Assembly (NCBI GenBank): GCA_963756525.1
Contig: CAVWNR010000008.1
Location: forward strand, 57,299-121,298
Reading direction: 5' to 3'
Length of the DNA stretch: 64,000 nucleotides
Origin: CAVWNR01 sp963756525
Lineage (GTDB): Bacteria > Actinomycetota > Actinomycetes > Mycobacteriales > Jatrophihabitantaceae
Below are positions 15,261 through 22,851 of the stretch, piece by piece (the first letter of the stretch is position 1; every line of letters begins with the position of its first letter). The notes under the pieces are model-generated. The model saw only the letters and a program-made list of their open reading frames with translations, had not been told where the DNA came from and did not search any database. Both the position numbers and the translations under genes were made by a program.

Positions 15261-17516
15261 TCAGCTCGCGGCGGCGATGGCGGCCTGGCCGAGACTGATC
15301 CCGCCGTCGTTCGGCGGCACCTGCCGATGGGTCAACACGCGGAACCCGGCAGCGGTCAGGCCGGTGCGGCAGCGCCGCAGTAGCAGCGCGTTCTGGAACA
15401 CGCCGCCGGAGAGCGCCACCGTCGAGAGCCCTTCGTCGTCGCGGACGCGCCGGCACGCCGCGACGACCAGGTCGGCCAGGCCGTTGTGGAAGCGTGCGGC
15501 GATCGCGGCCGGCGCGACGCCGGCGGTCAGTTCCGCCACGCAGTCTCGGACGAGGTCCTCGCCGGCCAGCCGGAACGGCGCGCCGGGCACGATCCGCGCC
15601 GGGTAGCCGGCCGGCTCCGCAGCGTCGGCGAGATGCTGCAACTCGACGGCCGCCTGCCCTTCATAGTTGATCGTGTCGCGCACGCCGACGATCGCGGCGA
15701 CTGCGTCGAAGAGCCGCCCGGCGCTGCTCGTGAGCGTCGCGCCACGGGCGACGGAGCGCACGGCTGCCCACTGCCCGGCATGCCGCAGCGTGATGTCGAG
15801 CGGCGGAACGTCGTCGCCGTAGAGCCGGTCGAGGTAGGCCAGCGCCATCCGCCACGGCTGCCGGATCGCGGCCGCGCCCCCCGGCAGCGGGACCGGCTCG
15901 AGATGCCCCGCCCGGCGGAAACCCGCAAGGTCGGCCACCAGAACCTCGCCGCCCCACAGCGTGTCGTCGAGGCCGTAGCCCAGCCCGTCGAACGCGACGC
16001 CGATCACCGGCCCGCTCTCGCCGTTGTCCGCCAGGCAGGACGCGACGTGCGCGTGGTGATGCTGCACGCCGACGAGCCGCACACCGGGCAGCTGCCGCGC
16101 GTACTTGGTCGAGAGGTACTCGGGATGCAGGTCGTGTGCCACGACCTGCGGCGAGACGTCGAACAGCCGCCGGAAGTGCTCGATGCCGGTGACGAACGAG
16201 CGCAGCGTCTCGTAGTTCTCCAGATCGCCGATGTGATGCGAGACGAACGCATGATTGCCTTTGGCCAGGCAGAACGTGCTCTTCAGCTCGGCCCCGCAGG
16301 CAAGCACCGGCCGCGGTGCGGCGACGGGCAGCAGCACCGGTTGGGGCGCGTAGCCGCGGGAGCGGCGGATCGGCAGGACGGCGCCGTCAACGACGCGCAC
16401 GACCGAGTCGTCGGTGCGCATATGGATGGGCCGGTCGTGAAGGAGGAAGAGCTCGGCGATGCCGGACAGGCGTTGGCGCGCCTCGTCATCGTGGTAGGCG
16501 ATCGGCTCGTCGGAGACGTTGCCGCTGGTGAGGACCAACGGCCGGCCGAGCCGCCGGGCCAGCAAGTGGTGCAGCGGCGTGTACGGCAGCATCAGGCCGA
16601 GGTCCGGGCTGGCCGGCGCCACCTCGGCGTGGATTGCGGCGTCGACGTGCCGGGGCAGCACGACGATCGGGCAGCGTGGGCTGGTCATCAGCTGCTCGGC
16701 AACCTCGTCGAGTGCGCAGAGCCGGCGGGCCGCGTCGAGGTCGGCGACCATGACCGCGAAGGGCTTGTCCTCCCGGTGCTTTCGGGTGCGAAGCGCCGCG
16801 ACGGCGTCACTCGCCGCGTCGGCGGCCAGGTGGTAGCCGCCGAGGCCCTTGATCGCGACGACCTGTCCCGCGCGAAGCGCGGCGGCGGCGCCGGCGATCG
16901 GGTCCACGTCGACGGCCTGCCCCATGCCGTCGACCAGCCGCAGCCGCGGGCCGCAGTCCGGGCAGCAGGTCGGCTGCGCGTGGAAGCGGCGCTCGGCCGG
17001 GTCGTGGTACTCCCGCGCGCATGCGACGCACATGGCGAAGCCGGCCATCGTCGTGTTCGGCCGGTCGTACGGGACGTCGGTGATGATCGTGAACCGGGGG
17101 CCGCAGTTGGTGCAGTTGACGAACGGGTAGCGGTAGCGGCGATTGGTCGGGTCGAACAGCTCGGCCAGGCAGTCCCGACAGGTCGCGGTGTCCGGCGAGA
17201 TGAGCGCCTGCCGCTGGCCTCCGGCGCGACTGGCGGCGATTGTGAACCCGGCCCGGCCGTCCGGTGCCATCGGCCGCGTCGTCACCCGCTCGACGACGGC
17301 GAGCGGCGGCACCCGGCCGGTCAGCGCCTCGCGGAAGGCATCGAGATCGGCTGGTCGGCCCTCCACCTCGATGACGACTCCGCGTGCGTCGTTGCCGACG
17401 AAGCCGGCCAGCCGTAGCCGGGTGGCCAGCGAATGGACGAACGGCCGGAAACCGACGCCCTGGACGATCCCCTCGACCCGGATGCTCGCCCGCGCACGAT
17501 CGGTCACAGCATGCAT
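15261..17516 (-). CDS. hypF: Carbamoyltransferase HypF
   Basis: About 751 aa from ATG 17516 (MHAVTDRARAS); an in-frame start at 17555 would add 13 residues. HypF makes the cyano ligand precursor from carbamoyl phosphate for the hydrogenase Fe site. Domains in order: acylphosphatase (IRVEGIVQGVGFRPFVHSLA), two zinc-finger repeats (CRDCLAELFDPTNRRYRYPF with NCTNCGPRF; CVACAREYHDP with CCPDCGPR), YrdC-like (LRAGQVVAIKGLGGYHLAADA, KHREDKPFAVM), and a Kae1-like C-terminus (GVQHHHAHVASCLADNG, GVAFDGLGYGLDDTLWGGE, LSGGVFQNALL). Divergent from the hydrogenase operon and followed by a strong palindrome. Confidence 0.95.
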   Translation of the reverse strand: MHAVTDRARASIRVEGIVQGVGFRPFVHSLATRLRLAGFVGNDARGVVIEVEGRPADLDAFREALTGRVPPLAVVERVTTRPMAPDGRAGFTIAASRAGGQRQALISPDTATCRDCLAELFDPTNRRYRYPFVNCTNCGPRFTIITDVPYDRPNTTMAGFAMCVACAREYHDPAERRFHAQPTCCPDCGPRLRLVDGMGQAVDVDPIAGAAAALRAGQVVAIKGLGGYHLAADAASDAVAALRTRKHREDKPFAVMVADLDAARRLCALDEVAEQLMTSPRCPIVVLPRHVDAAIHAEVAPASPDLGLMLPYTPLHHLLARRLGRPLVLTSGNVSDEPIAYHDDEARQRLSGIAELFLLHDRPIHMRTDDSVVRVVDGAVLPIRRSRGYAPQPVLLPVAAPRPVLACGAELKSTFCLAKGNHAFVSHHIGDLENYETLRSFVTGIEHFRRLFDVSPQVVAHDLHPEYLSTKYARQLPGVRLVGVQHHHAHVASCLADNGESGPVIGVAFDGLGYGLDDTLWGGEVLVADLAGFRRAGHLEPVPLPGGAAAIRQPWRMALAYLDRLYGDDVPPLDITLRHAGQWAAVRSVARGATLTSSAGRLFDAVAAIVGVRDTINYEGQAAVELQHLADAAEPAGYPARIVPGAPFRLAGEDLVRDCVAELTAGVAPAAIAARFHNGLADLVVAACRRVRDDEGLSTVALSGGVFQNALLLRRCRTGLTAAGFRVLTHRQVPPNDGGISLGQAAIAAAS

Positions 17517-17611
17517 TCTGGCCGCGGCCGGACCGGCCTTGCCAAGCATCTGCATTGGGCGTAGGCATGACGCAGCGCTAAATCGCCAGCGTTGCCCGAC
17601 ATTCGTGGCCG

Positions 17612-18238
17612 GTGATTCGCTTGCCGCCGTCTTTGGCTCACGACTCGGTTGCCGGCTGCGTGCAGCGCCGGGCCGAGCCGGGCCGGTGCCTCGGTGCCGA
17701 CGCCGAGAAGATCGCCGCGGCCTGCCACGACATGGCGCTTCGGTTCCACCGAGGCGGGAAGCTGATCGTCTTTGGTAACGGTGAGTCGTCCACCGATGCG
17801 CAGCACGTGTCCGTCGAGTTCGTGCATCCGGTGATCGTCGGCAAGCGTGCCCTGCCGGCCATCTCGCTCACCAACGACATCGCCGCGCTGACCGGCATCG
17901 CCCAACGGCACGGGTTCGACGAGGTTTTTGCCTACCAGCTGCGCCAGTTGGCCACACCCGACGACATCGCGCTCGGCCTGTCGCCGGACGGGAACTGCGA
18001 GAACGTCCGCCGGGGGCTGCGAGCGGCTGCCGAGCTGGGGCTGCTCAGCGTGGCGCTGCTTGGCGGGGACGGCGGTGCGATCGCGGCCGACGGCCTCGCA
18101 GATCACCTGATCGTCGCGAGGTCCCACGACCCACTGGTGATCAAGGAGCTGCACGTCACCGTCTACCACATCCTCTGGGAGCTGGTGCACGTGTTCTTCG
18201 AGCAGCCGGCCGTGCTGGGTCCGCAGGTGCTGTCGTGA
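17612..18238 (+). CDS. SIS-domain protein, GmhA-like, with a degenerate second phosphosugar motif
   Basis: 208 aa from GTG 17612 (the first ~25 residues are unconvincing, so the true start may be later). SIS fold: KIAAACHDMALRFHRGGKLIVFGNGESSTDAQHVSVEF, then ALPAISLTNDIAALTGIAQRHGFDEVFAYQLRQLA. The canonical GmhA phosphate-binding STSGNSxNV is here SPDGNCENV, so phosphosugar binding may be lost. First gene of the hydrogenase operon. SIS/phosphoheptose-isomerase-like genes are a recognised accompaniment of actinobacterial group 1h hydrogenases, but their role is unknown. It overlaps the next gene by GTGA (18235-18238). Confidence 0.85.
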   Translation: MIRLPPSLAHDSVAGCVQRRAEPGRCLGADAEKIAAACHDMALRFHRGGKLIVFGNGESSTDAQHVSVEFVHPVIVGKRALPAISLTNDIAALTGIAQRHGFDEVFAYQLRQLATPDDIALGLSPDGNCENVRRGLRAAAELGLLSVALLGGDGGAIAADGLADHLIVARSHDPLVIKELHVTVYHILWELVHVFFEQPAVLGPQVLS

Positions 18239-18438
18239 CCGACTGCCATGGCGACAGCTGCGTCACCTGTTCCGACGAGGCGGTGGCGGTGCGCATCGTG
18301 CAGTTGCTCGATGGCGAGCTCGCCCTGGTCGATACCGCGCTGGGCGTCGAGGAGGTGAGCGTCGCGCTCGTCGACGCGTCGGCGGGCGACACGGTGCTGG
18401 TGCATGCGAAGGAGGCGATCGCCGTCCTCGGACGGTGA
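18235..18438 (+). CDS. HypC/HupF-family hydrogenase assembly chaperone, divergent short form
   Basis: 67 aa. The beta-barrel pattern of HypC is visible: AVAVRIVQLLDGELALVDT, then VEEVSVALVDASAGDTVLVHAKEAIAVL. Canonical HypC starts MC and uses Cys2 to hold the Fe(CN)2CO unit; this protein instead has cysteines at 4, 9 and 12 (CHGDSCVTCSDEA). A second, canonical HypC is encoded at 26113. The short form lies between the two SIS genes with overlaps on both sides, suggesting the three products act together. Confidence 0.8.
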   Translation: MTDCHGDSCVTCSDEAVAVRIVQLLDGELALVDTALGVEEVSVALVDASAGDTVLVHAKEAIAVLGR

Positions 18439-18458
18439 CGCGCGGCGAGGGGGTAGCC

Positions 18459-19124
18459 ATGTCCACGGATTCCGCGGATCTCGGCTCGCTGTACCCGTTC
18501 CTGTACGAGCAGGGCGGCGATTCGGCCGAGGTACTGGACCACGTGCTCGCCGAGGTGCGCCGATCCACCGCCGAGAAGGCCGCCGAGACGACGGCGCTGC
18601 GCAAGCGGGTTCTCGAGGAGCACGCCGAAACACTGGTCGCATGCGCACAGGCGTTGGCGACGTCGTTCGCTGCGGGTGGCCGGCTGTTCGCGTTCGGCAA
18701 CGGCGGCAGCAGCACCGACGCGCAGGACGTCGCGAGCACGTTCGTGAACCCGCTCCCGGGCGGGCGGCCGCTGCCGGCGCTCTGCCTGACCAACGACATC
18801 GCCGTGGTGACCGCGCTCTCCAACGACATCGGCTTCGAGGTGATCTTCGCCCGCCAGCTCGGGGCGTCGGCCCGGCGCGGCGACATCGCGGTCGGGCTCT
18901 CCACCAGCGGCAACTCGAACAACGTGATCGCGGCCTTCGACGAGGCGGCCCGGCGCGGCCTGGTCACGGTCGGCTTCGCCGGCTACGACGGCGGGCAGAT
19001 GGCCGAGGCGGAGACGATCGACCACCTGTTCGTGGTGCCGTCGCCGTCGGTCCACCGCATCCAGGAGGCGCAGACAACGCTGTACCACGCGCTGTGGGAG
19101 CTGACCCAACAGGCGCTGTCATGA
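18459..19124 (+). CDS. SIS-domain protein, GmhA-like, with intact phosphosugar motifs
   Basis: About 221 aa from ATG 18459 (GAGGGGG about 6 bases upstream); a GTG at 18435 that overlaps the HypC-like stop would add 8 residues. Long N-terminal helices precede the SIS core: GGRLFAFGNGGSSTDAQDVASTF, LPALCLTNDIAVVTALSNDIGFEVIFARQLGA, VGLSTSGNSNNVIAAFDEA, and a C-terminal helix QEAQTTLYHALWELTQQAL. Unlike the first SIS protein, STSGNSNNV is intact. The pair could form a heterodimer with one functional site. Its stop overlaps the next start (ATGA). Confidence 0.87.
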   Translation: MSTDSADLGSLYPFLYEQGGDSAEVLDHVLAEVRRSTAEKAAETTALRKRVLEEHAETLVACAQALATSFAAGGRLFAFGNGGSSTDAQDVASTFVNPLPGGRPLPALCLTNDIAVVTALSNDIGFEVIFARQLGASARRGDIAVGLSTSGNSNNVIAAFDEAARRGLVTVGFAGYDGGQMAEAETIDHLFVVPSPSVHRIQEAQTTLYHALWELTQQALS

Positions 19125-20413
19125 CAGCCCAGGTCATGGACCCGTTCGCCGACGTGCTGCCGGTCGCCGATGCGGTGCTTTACGAGGGCTACCTGCTCTA
19201 CCCGTACCGGCGTTCGTCGACGAAGAGCCAGATGCGCTGGCAGTTCGGCGTGCTCGCCCCCCGCGACTGGATCCAGGCGCACGGCGTGCCCGATCCGGGC
19301 GTGGCCGGTTCGGCGGAGTCCTGGTTCCAGCAGGCCGACTGTCTCGTCGAGGCGCGTGGCACGGCGCGGGTCCGGGTGCGGTTGCGCTTCCTTCAACTGC
19401 AGCGCCGCCAGCTCGCCGAACGCCTGCCGGGCGGCGAGCTGCGCGCGGTCGATTCCCTCGAAGGACAGCTCAGCTTCGACGAGGCGCTGCCGCGCGACAT
19501 CGAGGTCTGCGCCGAGCTCGGCGAACTGCTCGGCGACGAACGCTGCCAACCGATCCGCGTCGACGGCGAGGAGAATGGCGAGGCGGTGCTCGACGAGCAC
19601 GGGACGACCGTCGGCCGGCTGACCCGCACCAGCTGGCCGGTCGCCGCCGTGTTGCGGATGAGCGCCGAGCCGGCGGCCGCACCGTTCGCCCTGCACCGGC
19701 TGCGCATCCGCGTCGAGAATGCGGTGCGGCTCGAGGAGCCGGGAGTGGCGCGCGACGTAGCGTTGCGCCGGTCGCTGATCGCCGTCCACCTGTTGCTCGA
19801 AGTCTCGGCCGGGCGGTTCCTCTCTCTGCTCGACCCGCCCGAGTGGGCCGCCGCGGCCGCCGCTGGCTGCCAGAACAGGCACGTTTTCCCGGTGCTGGCC
19901 GGCCCGCGCGAGAACGTCATGCTCTGCTCACCGATCATCCTCTACGACCAGCCGCGGATCGCGCCGGAGAGCCCCGGCGACCTGCACGACGCCGCGGAGA
20001 TCGACGAAATCCTCTCGCTGCGCACCCGCACCCTCACCGACGACGAGAAGCGCGAGGCACGTGCCACGGACCCGCGCGCTGCCGCCATCGTCGACCGCGC
20101 CGACGCCATGCCGGCGGAGCTGATGGCCCGGCTGCACGGCGCGGTGCGCTCGCTCGGGCCGCCGGACGGTGTGCTCGTCGACGGCGTTCGGGTGGGGCCG
20201 GGCAGCCGGGTACGGCTGCATCCACGCGGACGCGGCACCGACGCGTACGACATGTTCGTCGCCGGCCGGACCGCGAAGGTGCACGCCATCCGGCACGACG
20301 TCGACGGATCGGTGCACATCGCGGTGACGGTCGACGACGATCCGGCCGCCGAGCTGCACGAGTGGTACGGGCGGTACTTCCACTTCTCGCCGGAGGAGGT
20401 GCAGCCGCTGTGA
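19121..20413 (+). CDS. Hydrogenase-operon protein of unknown function (430 aa)
   Basis: I do not recognise a domain by name. Soluble, no signal or membrane segment. Visible blocks: ADAVLYEGYLLYPYRRSSTKSQMRWQFGVL near the N-terminus; a helical region (RRSLIAVHLLLEVSAGRFLSLLDPP); HVFPVLAGPRENVMLCSPIILYDQPRIAPESPGDL around residues 260-295, which looks like an active or binding segment; RTRTLTDDEKREARATDPRAAAIVDRAD; and a C-terminal beta-rich ~80 residues (VGPGSRVRLHPRGRGTDAYD to FHFSPEEVQPL) resembling an SH3-like barrel. Overlaps both neighbours (ATGA, GTGA), so it must be made with the maturation proteins. A maturation or electron-transfer-assembly role is inferred from position only. Confidence 0.75.
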   Translation: MTAQVMDPFADVLPVADAVLYEGYLLYPYRRSSTKSQMRWQFGVLAPRDWIQAHGVPDPGVAGSAESWFQQADCLVEARGTARVRVRLRFLQLQRRQLAERLPGGELRAVDSLEGQLSFDEALPRDIEVCAELGELLGDERCQPIRVDGEENGEAVLDEHGTTVGRLTRTSWPVAAVLRMSAEPAAAPFALHRLRIRVENAVRLEEPGVARDVALRRSLIAVHLLLEVSAGRFLSLLDPPEWAAAAAAGCQNRHVFPVLAGPRENVMLCSPIILYDQPRIAPESPGDLHDAAEIDEILSLRTRTLTDDEKREARATDPRAAAIVDRADAMPAELMARLHGAVRSLGPPDGVLVDGVRVGPGSRVRLHPRGRGTDAYDMFVAGRTAKVHAIRHDVDGSVHIAVTVDDDPAAELHEWYGRYFHFSPEEVQPL

Positions 20414-20889
20414 CTGTGCTGGTCGCCGGCATCGGCAATGTGTTCCTCGGCGACGACGGGTTCGGGGTGGAGGTGATCCGCCGGCTCGACGCTGACCGGC
20501 TGCCGGCCGGCGTCGTGGCGACTGACTACGGCATTCGCGGCGTGCACCTGGCATACGACCTGCTCGACGGCGATTACCAGACGCTGATCATGGTCGATGC
20601 GCTACCCACCGGCGAACGACCCGGCACCGTCTCGGTGATCGAGGTCGACACGGCAGCCGACGAGCTGCCGGTGCCGGTGAACGCGCACGTGATGCATCCG
20701 CAGGCCGTGCTCTCCACCGTCCACGCGCTCGGCGGACAGGTCGGCCGCGTCCTTGTCGTGGGCTGCGAGCCGGTGTCCGTCGAGCCGCGGATGAGCCTCT
20801 CCGAACCGGTGGCCGCGGCCATCGGCGCAGCGGTCGACGCTGTGATCGAACTGGCCGAGACGGAAGCGCGGGTGATGACCGATGCATGA
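20410..20889 (+). CDS. Hydrogenase maturation protease (HyaD/HycI family)
   Basis: 159 aa, GTG start overlapping the previous stop (GTGA). M52 peptidase: LVAGIGNVFLGDDGFGVEVIRRLDA carries the acidic nickel-sensing residue of the family (FGVEV), followed by VATDYGIRGVHLAYDLLDG, LIMVDALPTGERPG and VNAHVMHPQAVLSTVHALGG with the conserved His. It should remove the C-terminal tail of the large subunit (about 22 residues after the CxxC-x2-H motif) once nickel is inserted. Overlaps hypA by 8 bases. Confidence 0.92.
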   Translation: MTVLVAGIGNVFLGDDGFGVEVIRRLDADRLPAGVVATDYGIRGVHLAYDLLDGDYQTLIMVDALPTGERPGTVSVIEVDTAADELPVPVNAHVMHPQAVLSTVHALGGQVGRVLVVGCEPVSVEPRMSLSEPVAAAIGAAVDAVIELAETEARVMTDA

Positions 20890-21250
20890 GCTGGGTCTGT
20901 GCGATGCGATCCTCGACGCGACCCTCGCCCGTGCGCGGGGACGGCGGGTGCGGGCAGTGCGGGTGCGTGTCGGCGGCCACCCGGTCGATCCCGAGGTCAT
21001 CCAGCACGGCGTGCGCGTGGCCGCGATGGGCACGGTCGCCGAGGACGTCCGCGTCGAGCTGATCTACGAGCCGATGGTGCTGCGCTGCCGCAGTTGCGGG
21101 CACGAGTCGTCGGCCGACGATGCGATGGCCATGGTCGCCTGCCGCCGGTGCGGCGGCATGGACATCGACGCGGAAGGAACCGAGCAGGCCGTCCTGGAAT
21201 CGATAACCGTCGACGAGGGGAGCAGCGAATGGACGCCGTCGAGCTGCTGA
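20882..21250 (+). CDS. hypA: Hydrogenase nickel incorporation protein HypA
   Basis: 122 aa. Starts MHELGLCDAIL: the MHE with nickel-binding His2 is the family hallmark. The zinc site is formed by RCRSCGHES and ACRRCGGMD (two CxxC). It delivers nickel to the large subunit, normally together with the GTPase HypB, which is not found anywhere in this window. Its final codons overlap the hemerythrin gene by 22 bases. Confidence 0.93.
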   Translation: MHELGLCDAILDATLARARGRRVRAVRVRVGGHPVDPEVIQHGVRVAAMGTVAEDVRVELIYEPMVLRCRSCGHESSADDAMAMVACRRCGGMDIDAEGTEQAVLESITVDEGSSEWTPSSC

Positions 21251-21774
21251 TGCACGACCATCGCATGGTCGAGCAGCTGTTCCGCGACTACGGCTCGGCC
21301 GCGTCCGACGGCCAGCGCCGCGGCGTCGTCGAGATCACGATTCGCGAGCTCTCCAAGCACGCTGCGCTCGAGGAGCTCATGGTCTACCCGCTGGCGAAGA
21401 AGGTCCTGCCCGACGGCGAACAGGAGATCGACAAGCACCTCGCCGAGCACATGACCGTCAAGAAGTTGCTGCTGCGCCTGGACAAGCTCGGCGAGGGCGA
21501 CGAGCAGACCGGCGAGCTGATGGACGAGCTTCGCCGCAACGTCGAAGAGCACGTCGCCGAAGAGGAGGGCGACCTGTTGCCACGCCTGCGCGAACACGTC
21601 GACGAGCAGGCCCTCACCGAACTCGGCGCGGAGCTCGACAACGCGAAGAAGACCGCGCCGACCCGTCCGCACCCCGCCGCCCCGACCGAGCCACCCGCAC
21701 TCACGCTCGCTGCTCCGGTCGCCGCCATCTACGACCGGATGCGCGACCGCATCCAGAGGAGGCCGCAGACATGA
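21229..21774 (+). CDS. Hemerythrin HHE domain protein
   Basis: 181 aa from ATG 21229, with GAGGGGAG a few bases upstream inside hypA. Four-helix di-iron pattern: LLMHDHRMVEQLFRDY, ELSKHAALEELMVYPLAKK, DKHLAEHMTVKKLLLRLDKL, NVEEHVAEEEGDLLPRLREHVD, with the HxxxE pairs in place. A Pro/Thr-rich linker and a short C-terminal helix follow. Hemerythrins bind O2 or NO. It sits between hypA and the structural genes and overlaps the small subunit start by ATGA, so it may buffer oxygen for the enzyme or its assembly; that is inference. Confidence 0.92.
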   Translation: MDAVELLMHDHRMVEQLFRDYGSAASDGQRRGVVEITIRELSKHAALEELMVYPLAKKVLPDGEQEIDKHLAEHMTVKKLLLRLDKLGEGDEQTGELMDELRRNVEEHVAEEEGDLLPRLREHVDEQALTELGAELDNAKKTAPTRPHPAAPTEPPALTLAAPVAAIYDRMRDRIQRRPQT

Positions 21775-22838
21775 CCGACCTGTCGCAGCACCCGAGCCGC
21801 GCCGACCAGCGCAAGGGCTTCGACGAGATGAACATCCTCTGGATCTCGGAGGGGATGAGCTGCGACGGCGACACCGTCTCGGTGACCGCAGCCTCGCAGC
21901 CGGCGATCGAGGACGTCGTTCTGGGCATGGTTCCCGGGCTGCCCAAGGTGAACCTCTACAACAAGGTGCTCTCGCCGACGCTCGGCGGCGAGGAGTTCCT
22001 CGCGCCGTACCGCGCCGCCGCGCGCGGCGAGCTGGAACCGTTCATCCTGGTCATCGAGGGGTCGATCCCGAACGAGAACATAAACGGCGAGGGGTACTGG
22101 ACCTCGTTCGGCAACGACGAACGCACCGGTGAGCCGTTGACGCTGAACTGGTGGCTCGACCAGCTGGCGCCAAAGGCGTGGGCGGTGGTCGCCGTCGGGA
22201 CGTGCGCAACTTACGGCGGCATCCACGCCATGGCCGGGAACCCCACCGGCTGCATGGGGCTGGCCGACTACCTCGGCTGGGACTTCAAGTCCAAGGGCGC
22301 GCTGCCGATCGTGAACATCCCGGGTTGCCCGGTGCAGCCGGACAACTTCATGGAGACGCTCACCTGGGTGCTCTACCACGCGGCCGGCGCCGCACCGCCG
22401 CCGCCACTGGACCACATGCTCCGGCCGCAGTGGATCTTCGGCAAGACCGTCCACGAGGGATGCGACCGGGCCGGCTACTACGAGCAGGGCGACTTCGCGC
22501 ACGACTACAACTCGCCGAAGTGCCAGGTGAAGGTCGGCTGCTGGGGGCCGGTGGTGAACTGCAACGTCCCCAAACGCGGCTGGATGGGCGGCATCGGCGG
22601 CTGCCCGAACGTCGGCGGTATTTGCATCGCCTGCACCATGCCGGGCTTCCCGGACAAGTTCATGCCGTTCATGGACCAACCGCCGGGCGGCAGCCTTTCG
22701 TCGCTGATCGTGCGCCCGTACGGTGCTTTCATCCGGCGCATGCGCGGCATCACCAACAAGACGGCGAACCGGGAACCGAAGTGGCACCATCGGGGCCCGG
22801 AGCTGACCACCGGTTACGACCCGCGCTGGCGCGCCTGA
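21771..22838 (+). CDS. hhyS: [NiFe]-hydrogenase small subunit, group 1h (high-affinity, actinobacterial type)
   Basis: 355 aa. Fe-S subunit passing electrons from the Ni-Fe site. The proximal-cluster region is WISEGMSCDGDTVSVTAA: Cys31 and the Asp34 that replaces a Cys ligand in the group 1h (Ralstonia actinobacterial-type) enzyme, linked to O2 insensitivity. Further ligand regions: VAVGTCATYGG, VNIPGCPVQPDNF, HEGCDRAGYYEQGDF, KVGCWGPVVNCNVPKRGW, GGCPNVGGICIACTMPGFPD. There is no twin-arginine signal, as in other group 1h enzymes, implying a cytoplasmic location. Followed 13 bases later by the large subunit with GGAGGA before its ATG. Confidence 0.96.
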   Translation: MTDLSQHPSRADQRKGFDEMNILWISEGMSCDGDTVSVTAASQPAIEDVVLGMVPGLPKVNLYNKVLSPTLGGEEFLAPYRAAARGELEPFILVIEGSIPNENINGEGYWTSFGNDERTGEPLTLNWWLDQLAPKAWAVVAVGTCATYGGIHAMAGNPTGCMGLADYLGWDFKSKGALPIVNIPGCPVQPDNFMETLTWVLYHAAGAAPPPPLDHMLRPQWIFGKTVHEGCDRAGYYEQGDFAHDYNSPKCQVKVGCWGPVVNCNVPKRGWMGGIGGCPNVGGICIACTMPGFPDKFMPFMDQPPGGSLSSLIVRPYGAFIRRMRGITNKTANREPKWHHRGPELTTGYDPRWRA

Positions 22839-22851
22839 AGGAGGACCGCAG

